A stretch of 43,440 bases of DNA from the NCBI GenBank assembly GCA_002297545.1, contig DBLZ01000109.1:17594-61033 (forward strand). Direction: 5' to 3'. Positions 1 to 7,159 of this stretch are shown here, in pieces; the stretch's first letter is position 1, and each line of letters opens with the position of its first letter. A program made the translations under genes and the position numbers. Under the pieces are notes generated by a model. It did no database searches. It was given only the letters and a program-made list of their open reading frames with translations, and was not told the origin of the DNA. This DNA comes from Prevotellaceae bacterium UBA711. Lineage in GTDB: Bacteria; Bacteroidota; Bacteroidia; Bacteroidales; Bacteroidaceae.

Positions 1-2672
1 TCCTTCACGTCGTCCTTGAAACGCTTCAAGGCATTGATGGCGCCGGTGAAGATGACTATGCCGTCGCGTATGACGCGAGCCTTGTTGGTACGGCTCACCT
101 TGCCGTCTATCACGTAGGCACCTGCCACGGTACCCACCTTGGAGATGTGGTAAACCTGGCGTACCTCCACCTGAGCGGTGATCTCTTCCTTTATCTCGGG
201 AGAGAGCATGCCCTCCATGGCATCCTTCACCTCCTCTATGGCGTCGTAGATGACACTGTACTGACGTATGTCCACGCCTTCCTGTTCGGCCAGGCGTCGT
301 GCCTGGGCACTGGGACGCACCTGGAAGGCTATGATGATGGCATCCGAAGCGGCGGCCAGGGTGACATCGCTCTCGCTGATCTGACCCACGGCCTTGTATA
401 TCACGTTGACCTTTATTTTCTCGGTGGACAGACGTTCGAAGGAGTCCTTCAATGCCTCGATAGAACCGTCCACATCGCCCTTGACCAGCAGGTTGAGCTC
501 CTGGAAGTCGCCCAGGGCTATACGGCGCCCAATCTCGTTGAGGTCCACACGCTTCATGGTGCGCAAGCCCTGCTCGCGTGCCAGCTGTTCGCGCTTGGTG
601 GCTATTTCTCTTGCCTCCTGGTCGCTCTCCATGATGTGGAAGGTGTCGCCTGCTGTGGGTGCACCGTTCAGGCCCAGTATGGTAGCTGCCTGTGAGGGAC
701 CTATCTCTTCGATGCGGCGTCCGCGTTCGTCGAACATGGCCTTCACGCGTCCATAGTTGGTACCTGCCAGCATCATGTCGCCCACACGCAAGGTGCCGTT
801 GCTCACCAGTACGGTGGCCACGTAGCCGCGGCCCTTGTCCAGTGAGGACTCTATGACGGATCCCGTAGCCTTGCGGTTGGGGTTGGCCTTGAGGTCAAGC
901 ATCTCGGCTTCGAGGAGCACCTTCTCAAGCAGTTCCTCCACTCCCAGGCCCTTCTTGGCACTGATGTCCTGGCTCTGGTACTTGCCTCCCCAGTCCTCCA
1001 CCAGGAAGTTCATGGCAGCCAGTCCCTCCTTTATCTTGTCCGGGTTGGCGGCCGGTTTGTCTATCTTGTTTATGGCAAATACGATGGGCACGTTGGCAGC
1101 TGTGGCATGTGCTATGGCTTCCTTGGTCTGAGGCATGATGTCATCGTCTGCTGCAATGATGATGATGGCAATATCCGTGACCTGGGCACCACGGGCACGC
1201 ATGGCGGTGAAGGCCTCGTGACCGGGAGTATCCAGGAAGGTGACGTGGCGGCCGTCCTTGAGCGTGACGTTGTAGGCACCGATGTGCTGGGTGATGCCTC
1301 CTGCCTCGCCGGCTATGACGTTGGCGTTGCGGATGTAGTCCAGCAGAGAAGTCTTACCGTGGTCCACATGCCCCATGACGGTAACGATGGGGGCGCGTGG
1401 AACCAGGTCCGACTCGTCGTCCTCTACCTCCACCACGGCTTCGCTGACTTCGGCACTGACGTATTCTGTCTTGAAGCCGTATTCCTCGGCCACCAGGTTG
1501 ATGGTCTCGGCATCCATGCGCTGGTTGATGCTGACCATGATGCCTACGCTCATGCAGGTGGCGATAATGTTGGTCACCGGCACGTTCATCATGGTGGCCA
1601 GCTCGTTGGCAGTAACGAACTCGGTAAGCTTCAGTACCTTGTTTTCTGCCATCTCGTGCATCATCTCCTCCTCCATCTGCTCGCGGAAGGCTTCGCGCTT
1701 CTCACGGCGATATTTGGCGCCCTTGCCCATCTTGTTCTTGGACGTGAGGCGTGCCAGGGTTTCGCGTACCTGCTTTGCTACATCCTCCTCGCTCACTTCT
1801 GCCACAGGCTGTTGCTTGGGCTGGTTCTTGCGCTTGTTCTTGGTTTTCTTTCCCTGTGCATTCTGCTGTGCATTGGCGTTGGCATTGGAGGCGTTCTTGC
1901 TGCCTTGGCCGTTCTTGCCTCCCTGCCCCTTGTTGCCTTGCTGCTTCTGCTGTGACACAACGGCGTTGACGTCCACCTTCTCCTTGGCGCCACGCATGCG
2001 CTGTTTTTTGTGGTCGGCCTGTGCCTGCTGCTTCTCCTCGCGTTCACGCTTGCGTTCGTCCTTGGACTTTTTCTTGGGACGTGTGCTTTGGTTCAGTGCA
2101 TCCAGGTCTATGTGGCCCTGCACCTTCAGTCCGGCGTTGGGCTGCTGGGGGACATTCAGACGGAACACACCGTTCTCCAGAGTGCCTGTCACCTTACCGT
2201 CGGTGATGATCTGTGGGGCGTTGTCCTCGGGTTTCTGTGGCTCTGCCTCGGGCTTCTGTTGCACAGGAGCTTCAGGTGTGGTTGCCACGGGTTCCTTTTT
2301 CTTTTTCGGTGCATTCAGGTCTATATGTCCCACCACCTTCAGTGTATCTTGTCTCTTCTCTGCCTCAATCTTGGCCTTAGCCTCGGCTTCAGCCTTGGCT
2401 TCCGCTTCAGCCTTGGCTTTAGCCTTGGCGGCAGCTTTCTCCCTTTCCTTTCGCTCCTTTTCCTCCTTTTGCTGCTGGAGCATGACATTGGCGGCGGTCT
2501 TCAATGCACTGTCGGGCTTGAATTCCTTTAGCAGCAGTTGATACTGTTCGTCGGAGATCTTGGCGTTGAGGTCTGCATTCACTTCCTCGTTACCCTTGGA
2601 GTTAAGGTAATCGACGGCAGTCTGCAACCCTACGTTGCACTCCTTGATAGCTTTGCTTAGTCTTATACTCAT
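1..2672 (-). CDS. infB: Translation initiation factor IF-2 (3' end missing)
   Basis: GTPase that delivers initiator fMet-tRNA to the 30S subunit and promotes subunit joining. The minus-strand frame opens at 2672 with MSIRLSKAIKECNVGL, an IF-2 N-terminal domain typical of Bacteroidales, after a GGGAGGG ribosome-binding site. It continues with a long low-complexity segment rich in Lys, Ala, Glu and Gln (roughly residues 60-310, including AEAKAKAEAEAK-type runs and the repeated motif GHIDLxA). The GTPase core follows: G1 GHVDHGKTSLLD (about 1339-1376), then DTPGHEAF, NKIDKP and SAKKGLG. About 890 codons are present; the frame is still open at base 1, so the last part of the C-terminal domain lies outside the window. 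It is the last visible gene of rimP-nusA-infB, 48 bp after nusA. The identification is secure. Confidence 0.97.
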   Translation of the reverse strand, partial: MSIRLSKAIKECNVGLQTAVDYLNSKGNEEVNADLNAKISDEQYQLLLKEFKPDSALKTAANVMLQQQKEEKERKEREKAAAKAKAKAEAEAKAEAEAKAKIEAEKRQDTLKVVGHIDLNAPKKKKEPVATTPEAPVQQKPEAEPQKPEDNAPQIITDGKVTGTLENGVFRLNVPQQPNAGLKVQGHIDLDALNQSTRPKKKSKDERKREREEKQQAQADHKKQRMRGAKEKVDVNAVVSQQKQQGNKGQGGKNGQGSKNASNANANAQQNAQGKKTKNKRKNQPKQQPVAEVSEEDVAKQVRETLARLTSKNKMGKGAKYRREKREAFREQMEEEMMHEMAENKVLKLTEFVTANELATMMNVPVTNIIATCMSVGIMVSINQRMDAETINLVAEEYGFKTEYVSAEVSEAVVEVEDDESDLVPRAPIVTVMGHVDHGKTSLLDYIRNANVIAGEAGGITQHIGAYNVTLKDGRHVTFLDTPGHEAFTAMRARGAQVTDIAIIIIAADDDIMPQTKEAIAHATAANVPIVFAINKIDKPAANPDKIKEGLAAMNFLVEDWGGKYQSQDISAKKGLGVEELLEKVLLEAEMLDLKANPNRKATGSVIESSLDKGRGYVATVLVSNGTLRVGDMMLAGTNYGRVKAMFDERGRRIEEIGPSQAATILGLNGAPTAGDTFHIMESDQEAREIATKREQLAREQGLRTMKRVDLNEIGRRIALGDFQELNLLVKGDVDGSIEALKDSFERLSTEKIKVNVIYKAVGQISESDVTLAAASDAIIIAFQVRPSAQARRLAEQEGVDIRQYSVIYDAIEEVKDAMEGMLSPEIKEEITAQVEVRQVYHISKVGTVAGAYVIDGKVSRTNKARVIRDGIVIFTGAINALKRFKDDVK

Positions 2673-2720
2673 TATGTAGTTCCCTCCCGGGATGTTATAT
2701 TTAATCCTGTGGTGTATGTG

Positions 2721-3992
2721 TTATTGCTTCTCGAATTCCGTACTCAGTATGCGGATGATATCGTCTATGGTCTCCTCTTCCAGGTCGGCCTTCTGTGCCA
2801 GCTCGTCGCGATTGGTACCCAGCACCTGGCGGGCCGTGGTGTAGCCATGCTTCTTCAGCAGGTCTATGATCCAGGGCTCTATGTCGTCGCTGAACTGATC
2901 CAGGCTGATGTCGTCGTCGTCCATCTCCTCGTTGTTCAGTTCGCGGTACACGTCGATGGTGTAGCCCGTGAGCATGCTTGCCAGCTTGATGTTGGCACCG
3001 CCCTTGCCTATGGCCAGTGAAATCTGGTCGCTGTCGAGCAGCACCTCAGCCTTCTTCTCCTCCTCGTTCATATTGATAGTGTTCACGCGTGCCGGGCTCA
3101 GAGCACGTGTTATCATAAGCTGGTTGTTGGCCGTCCAGGGCAGAACGTCGATGTTCTCGCCGTGCAACTCGCGCACGATGCCGTGTACACGGTTGCCCTT
3201 TACGCCGACACATGCACCCACGGGATCGATGTGTTCGTCAAAACTCTCCACGGCCACCTTGGCACGTTCTCCGGGGATGCGGGCCACTTTGTGAATGGCT
3301 ATGAGGCCATCGTGAATCTCGGGCACCTCGGCTTCCATCAGGCGCTGCAGGAACATGGGATCTGTACGGGAGATGATGATCTTGGGGTTGCCGTTGGCAT
3401 TGTCCACGCGGGTGATTACGGCGCGCACCGTCTCGCCCTTGCGGAAGAAGTCGCCGGGTACCTGTTCCGTCTTGGGCAGTATCATTTCGTTGCCCTCGTC
3501 GTCGGTCACCATGGTCTCGCGTTTCCAGCTTTGGTACACCTCGCCGTGTACTACCTCGCCCACGCGATCCTTGAACTTATTATATACGGTATCGTGTTCC
3601 AACTCCAGGATGCGGCTGGCCAGGGTCTGGCGCAGGGTCAGGATGGCGCGGCGGCCAAAGTCCTGGAACTCCACGGGCTGGGAAACCTCCTCGCCCACTT
3701 CGTAGTCTTCGTCTATGGCGCGTGCCTCGCTCAGGCTTATTTCCATGTTGGTGTCCTTCACTTCGCCGTCGGCCACTACCGTGCGTGTGTGGTATATCTC
3801 CAGGTCGCCCTTGTCGGGGTTCACTATCACGTCATAGTTCTCGTCCGTACCGTGGATCTTGGCTATCACGCTGCGGAAGCATTCCTCCAACACGCCTACC
3901 AGTGTGGCACGGTCTATGTTCTTGGTCTCTTTGAACTCTGCAAAAGACTCTATGAGGTCTACAGGATTCTGGGTGTTCTTTGTTGTTGCCAT
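2721..3992 (-). CDS. nusA: Transcription termination/antitermination factor NusA
   Basis: RNA polymerase-binding factor that modulates pausing, Rho-independent termination and antitermination. The 423-residue product starts MATTKNTQNPVDLIESFAEFKETKNIDRATL, the usual NusA N-terminal domain. An S1-like domain lies around residues 140-195 (GEVVHGEVYQSW to ETVRAVITRVD). Two KH-type domains follow, one near 255-285 with GACVGVKGNRV and one near 325-350 with SLAIGKGGANIKLA. The C-terminus is short and acidic (ISLDQFSDDIEPW), without the extended acidic repeats of gammaproteobacterial NusA; this length is normal for Bacteroidota. It lies 17 bp after rimP and 48 bp before infB, so the three genes very probably share a transcript. 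Confidence 0.97.
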   Translation of the reverse strand: MATTKNTQNPVDLIESFAEFKETKNIDRATLVGVLEECFRSVIAKIHGTDENYDVIVNPDKGDLEIYHTRTVVADGEVKDTNMEISLSEARAIDEDYEVGEEVSQPVEFQDFGRRAILTLRQTLASRILELEHDTVYNKFKDRVGEVVHGEVYQSWKRETMVTDDEGNEMILPKTEQVPGDFFRKGETVRAVITRVDNANGNPKIIISRTDPMFLQRLMEAEVPEIHDGLIAIHKVARIPGERAKVAVESFDEHIDPVGACVGVKGNRVHGIVRELHGENIDVLPWTANNQLMITRALSPARVNTINMNEEEKKAEVLLDSDQISLAIGKGGANIKLASMLTGYTIDVYRELNNEEMDDDDISLDQFSDDIEPWIIDLLKKHGYTTARQVLGTNRDELAQKADLEEETIDDIIRILSTEFEKQ

Positions 3993-4009
3993 GTATGTTG
4001 CTTGTGTAT

Positions 4010-4471
4010 TTATTTGATCAGGTATTTGGTGTACGATGCCTCGTCATAGCGGAACGTGTGCGGCACTTGCTCCATCTTGGGGCGCTTCTCACCTTCGTGC
4101 CGCACCTTTTCCTCGCAGGTGACGGTGAACGTTTCCTCGTCTATGGCGGTGAGTGTGCCACGGTACTTGTGCCCGTCCTTCAGTAGTGTCTCCACCTGTT
4201 TGCCCAGGTGTATCTCCCATTGGCGCCGCACCTTGAAGGGGTATCCCAGCCCGGCGCTGCCCACCTCGAGCTCGTAGTCCTCGTCGTCGCGGCTGATGCG
4301 AGACTCAATGTGTCGGCTCAGGTCGGCACAGTCCTCTATCCACACACCGTCGGCATGGTCTATCAGCACCTCTATCCTGTCGTCGGCACTTATGCTGACT
4401 TCCACCAGGAAATACTCTTTCCCCTCCAGCCATTCGTTCACGGCTTGTTCTACGGCACTCTTGCTAATCAT
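4010..4471 (-). CDS. rimP: Ribosome maturation factor RimP
   Basis: Assembly factor for the 30S subunit. The 153-residue protein has the two-domain RimP architecture: an N-terminal alpha/beta domain (EYFLVEVSISADDRIEVLIDHADGVWIEDCADLSRHIES) containing the conserved DLSRxIE helix, then VGSAGLGYPFKVRRQWEIHLGKQVETLLKDG and a C-terminal SH3-like barrel (YRGTLTAIDEETFTVTCEEK). It is the first gene of the conserved rimP-nusA-infB operon. A promoter of the Bacteroidota type lies about 100 bp upstream, and a hairpin followed by a T-rich stretch sits inside the leader, so this operon may be attenuated. Identification rests on motif and synteny. Confidence 0.95.
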   Translation of the reverse strand: MISKSAVEQAVNEWLEGKEYFLVEVSISADDRIEVLIDHADGVWIEDCADLSRHIESRISRDDEDYELEVGSAGLGYPFKVRRQWEIHLGKQVETLLKDGHKYRGTLTAIDEETFTVTCEEKVRHEGEKRPKMEQVPHTFRYDEASYTKYLIK

Positions 4472-4521
4472 AGTTTGAATAAGGCTTAATGCTATATGAT
4501 GGTTTATGCTTCTTAACGAAA

Positions 4522-4548
4522 AGTGAGGAACCTGTCTGGCTCCTCACT
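4522..4548 (-). terminator. Attenuator-like hairpin in the rimP-nusA-infB leader
   Basis: On the minus strand AGTGAGGA and TCCTCACT form a perfect 8-bp stem around an 11-nt loop, followed directly by TTTTCGTT. It lies between the predicted promoter (4569-4576) and the rimP start at 4471, inside the untranslated leader. The arrangement looks like a Rho-independent attenuator ahead of a nusA-containing operon. Feedback by NusA is an inference only. Confidence 0.55.
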
Positions 4549-4568
4549 CTCTCGTGCTGTTCTGGATA

Positions 4569-4576
4569 CAAAGGTA
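4569..4576 (-). promoter_or_regulatory. -7 promoter element for rimP-nusA-infB
   Basis: TACCTTTG on the minus strand matches the Bacteroidota -7 consensus TAnnTTTG. It sits 92 bp upstream of the rimP start. No clear -33 TTG is seen at the usual 20-bp spacing. Confidence 0.6.
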
Positions 4577-4669
4577 TGACAAAATGTTAATATATCGCGC
4601 GCGACTGCCGGAAACGTGCGATGTGCGGCGAGATATTTAACCTTTTTTATCTTTTGTGGTGGTAGCTCC

Positions 4670-5044
4670 TCACATGTTGAGCTTCCACAACCCGTGCAGA
4701 TTGCAGTATTCGTATACGGCTGTGACGTGTGCGTCGCCTATGTACACCTCGGCTACGGGCTGGTCAGTGAGGTCCACGCGTATGCCGCCGTTTTCCGTTT
4801 CCACGTAGATGAAAGCTATGTGGTGCTCGGGGAGCATGGGATGGTGCACGCTGCCCACCTCTATGCGCAGGCGGCCCCCCTCCAGGGGTGTCACCACAGG
4901 GATGTGCTTCTCCTGGCTGGCCTCCACGGTGTTGGCCGTCAGCTCATCCATCTTTTGTCCACAGCATACTACAGCAACTCCCGAATCGACCATCTTGGTG
5001 ATGACATTGCCACAGATGGCGCACTTGTAGAATTTCGTTGTCAT
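4670..5044 (-). CDS. dfx: Desulfoferrodoxin-type superoxide reductase
   Basis: Reduces superoxide to hydrogen peroxide in the cytoplasm of anaerobes without making oxygen. The 124-residue protein has both iron centres of a 2Fe enzyme. The N-terminal desulforedoxin-like FeCys4 site is made by Cys8, Cys11, Cys27 and Cys28 (KCAICG ... VVCCGQ). The catalytic Fe(His4Cys) site is made by His47 in EKHIPVV, His68 in HHPMLPEHH, His74, and Cys114 and His117 in EYCNLHGLW. The catalytic-loop pair Glu45-Lys46 is present. It has its own promoter at 5097-5104 and is monocistronic, with the rimP operon promoter just downstream. All ligands are intact, so it should be functional. Confidence 0.96.
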   Translation of the reverse strand: MTTKFYKCAICGNVITKMVDSGVAVVCCGQKMDELTANTVEASQEKHIPVVTPLEGGRLRIEVGSVHHPMLPEHHIAFIYVETENGGIRVDLTDQPVAEVYIGDAHVTAVYEYCNLHGLWKLNM

Positions 5045-5096
5045 GTCTCAATAGTTTTAACTGTTAGTAATAGGGGTGTTCATCTCATCTCCGCCG

Positions 5097-5104
5097 CAAA
5101 TATA
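5097..5104 (-). promoter_or_regulatory. -7 promoter element for the superoxide reductase
   Basis: TATATTTG on the minus strand fits TAnnTTTG and lies 52 bp upstream of the start codon at 5044. No convincing -33 box was found. Confidence 0.5.
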
Positions 5105-5265
5105 ATGTCTTTTTGCGGGATTGCTGCAGAAAGGCCGCAAATTCTTTTGGTCTATAACATTTCTTAGGAATTGCATGCCCGTGACCACTTGCATGTAGCA
5201 CCGGTGGCATGTCCGGTTTGTGCCCGTGAGGCTCATCCATGGTCTTCGTGGCAAGGGGAGTGAAT

Positions 5266-5353
5266 GAACCGGAATGTGTGCCTGGATGAACCGGAATGTT
5301 GTCACGGAAGAACCGGAATATTGGTTTGAAAGAACCGGAATATGAAATGGCTA
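5266..5353. repeat. Four direct repeats of GAACCGGAAT at an exact 22-bp period
   Basis: GAACCGGAAT occurs at 5266, 5288, 5310 and 5332, each exactly 22 bp after the previous one. The 10-bp core is identical in all four copies, while the remaining 12 bp of each unit differ. It lies in the 467-bp gap between the divergent superoxide reductase and YeiH genes, well upstream of the YeiH promoter. A related array with an AACCGGTT core and the same 22-bp period is present at 31440. Two helical turns per unit suggests sites for an oligomeric DNA-binding protein on one face of the helix. Function is unknown. Confidence 0.85.
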
Positions 5354-5479
5354 CCACATGGAGCGTTGCGTATGCCGGCGTGCCGACACGAGAGCCGTCC
5401 CGTGGCACGTCTGCGTCCTATTCCTGTCTTAAGGATTAAAAATGTGCAGGTCAATGATGTATGAGTCGTAATTTATGTA

Positions 5480-5487
5480 TATATTTG
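5480..5487 (+). promoter_or_regulatory. -7 promoter element for the YeiH-family gene
   Basis: TATATTTG matches TAnnTTTG and lies 25 bp upstream of the ATG at 5512. This places the transcript start between the element and that ATG, and argues against the earlier in-frame ATG at 5461. Confidence 0.6.
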
Positions 5488-5511
5488 TGGTCGGAAAAAA
5501 CGGAAGTTATT

Positions 5512-6492
5512 ATGATGAAAGTTCTGAAGGAGGCCAACAAGGGGATATACATCGCCCTGTTGGCAGTGTTGGTGGGCTGCATGGTTGTGGGCTACATTCC
5601 CGGGATGGAATTCGTGTCGGCATGGATCACTCCGCCTGTTGCGCTGTTCATGGGTCTGGCCTTTGCCCTGTGCTGCGGACAGGCCTATCCCAAGTTCAAC
5701 AAGCGTGTCTCCAAAAGTTTGCTTCAGTACTCCGTCGTTGGTTTGGGCTTTGGCATGAACCTGCACGCCTCCCTGGCCTCCGGTGCCGAGGGCATGGCCT
5801 TCACCGTGGTGTCTGTGGTAGGGACTATGCTGGTGGGCATGTTCATTGGCGTCAAACTGTTGAAGTTGAACCGTGACACGTCCTACCTGGTCAGTTCCGG
5901 TACGGCCATCTGCGGTGGCAGTGCCATAGCGGCCGTGGGTCCGGTGATAAAGGCGCGCGAGACGGACATGTCCGTGGCCTTGGCCACCATCTTTGTGCTC
6001 AATGCCGTCGCGCTGTTCATTTTCCCCGTACTCGGCCATCAGTTCGGTCTGAACCAGCAGCAGTTCGGCACATGGGCCGCCATAGCCATACACGACACCA
6101 GTTCCGTGGTTGGTGCCGGTGCGGCCTACGGCGATGAGGCCTTGTGCGTGGCCACCACCATCAAACTGACCCGTGCCTTGTGGATCATCCCCCTGGCCCT
6201 CGTCACTTCGCTCATCTGGCGCAATGGCGGCAAGCGCATAAGCATCCCTTGGTTCATCCTGTGGTTCATTGTGGCCGTGGTGTTCAACACCTATGCCTTG
6301 GAGCCGGTGCCAGCTGTGGGCAAGGCCATCTCGGGCGTGGCATGCAAGGCGCTCATCGTCACCATGTTCTTCATAGGCGCCTCGCTGTCGGTGGACGTGC
6401 TGAAGTCCGTGGGGCTTAAACCCCTGCTTCAGGGTGTGCTCCTGTGGATAGTGATCAGCGTCGGCTCGCTGGCATACATATTATATGTATAG
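5512..6492 (+). CDS. YeiH/UPF0324-family inner-membrane permease
   Basis: Predicted polytopic permease of the UPF0324 family (YeiH, annotated as putative sulfate exporters; substrate not firmly established). The 326-residue protein has about ten hydrophobic helices and the family's conserved stretches: GLAFALCCGQAYPKFNKRVSKSLLQYSVVGLGFGMNL near the N-terminus, VSSGTAICGGSAIAAVGPVIKA in the middle, AIHDTSSVVGAGAAYG, and TMFFIGASLSVDVLKSVGLKPLLQGVLLW at the C-terminus. The start at 5512 (next ATG at 5515) is preferred over 5461 because the -7 promoter element at 5480-5487 lies downstream of 5461. The gene is divergent from the superoxide reductase and ends before a strong hairpin shared with the convergent PepSY-like gene. 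Confidence 0.9.
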   Translation: MMKVLKEANKGIYIALLAVLVGCMVVGYIPGMEFVSAWITPPVALFMGLAFALCCGQAYPKFNKRVSKSLLQYSVVGLGFGMNLHASLASGAEGMAFTVVSVVGTMLVGMFIGVKLLKLNRDTSYLVSSGTAICGGSAIAAVGPVIKARETDMSVALATIFVLNAVALFIFPVLGHQFGLNQQQFGTWAAIAIHDTSSVVGAGAAYGDEALCVATTIKLTRALWIIPLALVTSLIWRNGGKRISIPWFILWFIVAVVFNTYALEPVPAVGKAISGVACKALIVTMFFIGASLSVDVLKSVGLKPLLQGVLLWIVISVGSLAYILYV

Positions 6493-6544
6493 TGTGCCGG
6501 CAGGCACCGTGGCATGCAGGGATACATGTGTCGCGGTTGGTGGA

Positions 6545-6588
6545 AACTCACATCGCCGCACCTCTGACGGGGTGCGGCGATGTGAGTT
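6545..6588. terminator. Bidirectional hairpin terminator
   Basis: AACTCACATCGCCGCACC and its exact reverse complement form an 18-bp perfect stem with an 8-nt loop. It sits between the convergent YeiH gene and the PepSY-like gene. The flanking T-run is weak (GTTTTC, about 6 nt past the stem on the plus strand). Confidence 0.75.
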
Positions 6589-6618
6589 GATGAAGTTTTC
6601 TGCGGCCTGTGCCGTTGT

Positions 6619-7059
6619 CTACATGTCAATGTCCTTTAGCTTGAATTTCTTGTCAAATGACAACTCCATGTGGTTGGACAGCTTCACCTCGTATTCCCAA
6701 TGGTCTTTCTCTATCTTTTTGACAGTGGCGTCGGGATAGTTTGCACGGACGTGCTTCAGTATTTGGGATGGGATGATGGCGTCGGGGACAGAGGAAGACT
6801 TGCAGTCCACTTCCTCCCAGTTGCCCTTGCCGTCGAAGTCTATGTGGTCACCGTCGCTGAAGACTATTTCGTAACTTTTCGTTATCACTTCGTCTTCCAC
6901 TTTTGCCAGTGCCACCTTGCGGTCGGCAAAGTGTTTCTTGACGAACTGCTGTGCGGCTGCGGGCAGTTGGCTCACTTGGATGGGTTTCTCGTTGTCGGCG
7001 TGCAGGGCTGTGCAACACAGTGCAAGCATGCACATGAGTACGGATGTGATTTTTCTCAT
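6619..7059 (-). CDS. Exported PepSY-like (BLIP-fold) protein
   Basis: Small 146-residue periplasmic protein of the PepSY-like/DUF2874 family common in Bacteroidota. A signal peptide (MRKITSVLMCMLALCCTALHA, cleavage before DNEK) is followed by a helix (LPAAAQQFVKKHFADRKVALAKVEDE) and two strand-rich repeats with the family pattern: SYEIVFSDGDHIDFDGKGNWEEVDCKS, then a second helix (PSQILKHVRANYPDATVKKIEKD) and YEVKLSNHMELSFDKKFKLKDID. The function of these proteins is not established. It lies 100 bp downstream of the RND pump gene on the same strand, so it could be read as the tail of that operon; I see no promoter of its own. Confidence 0.88.
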   Translation of the reverse strand: MRKITSVLMCMLALCCTALHADNEKPIQVSQLPAAAQQFVKKHFADRKVALAKVEDEVITKSYEIVFSDGDHIDFDGKGNWEEVDCKSSSVPDAIIPSQILKHVRANYPDATVKKIEKDHWEYEVKLSNHMELSFDKKFKLKDIDM

Positions 7060-7159
7060 GACTTTTGTTTTTGGTTGGATGTTAATGAATGGTTATTATG
7101 TGTCCCTTCGCAGAGGGAGTTGGTGTATGGTGGCTGTTGCCAGGCTACGGCACATGGTG

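Noticed and set aside
147..2541. Long plus-strand frames opposite infB and nusA
   Set aside because: They are antisense shadows of high-GC coding sequence with no domain text; the minus-strand genes explain the region.
5266..5353. CRISPR-like array
   Set aside because: The conserved core is only 10 bp with 12-bp variable parts, far too short for repeats and spacers, and no cas genes are near.
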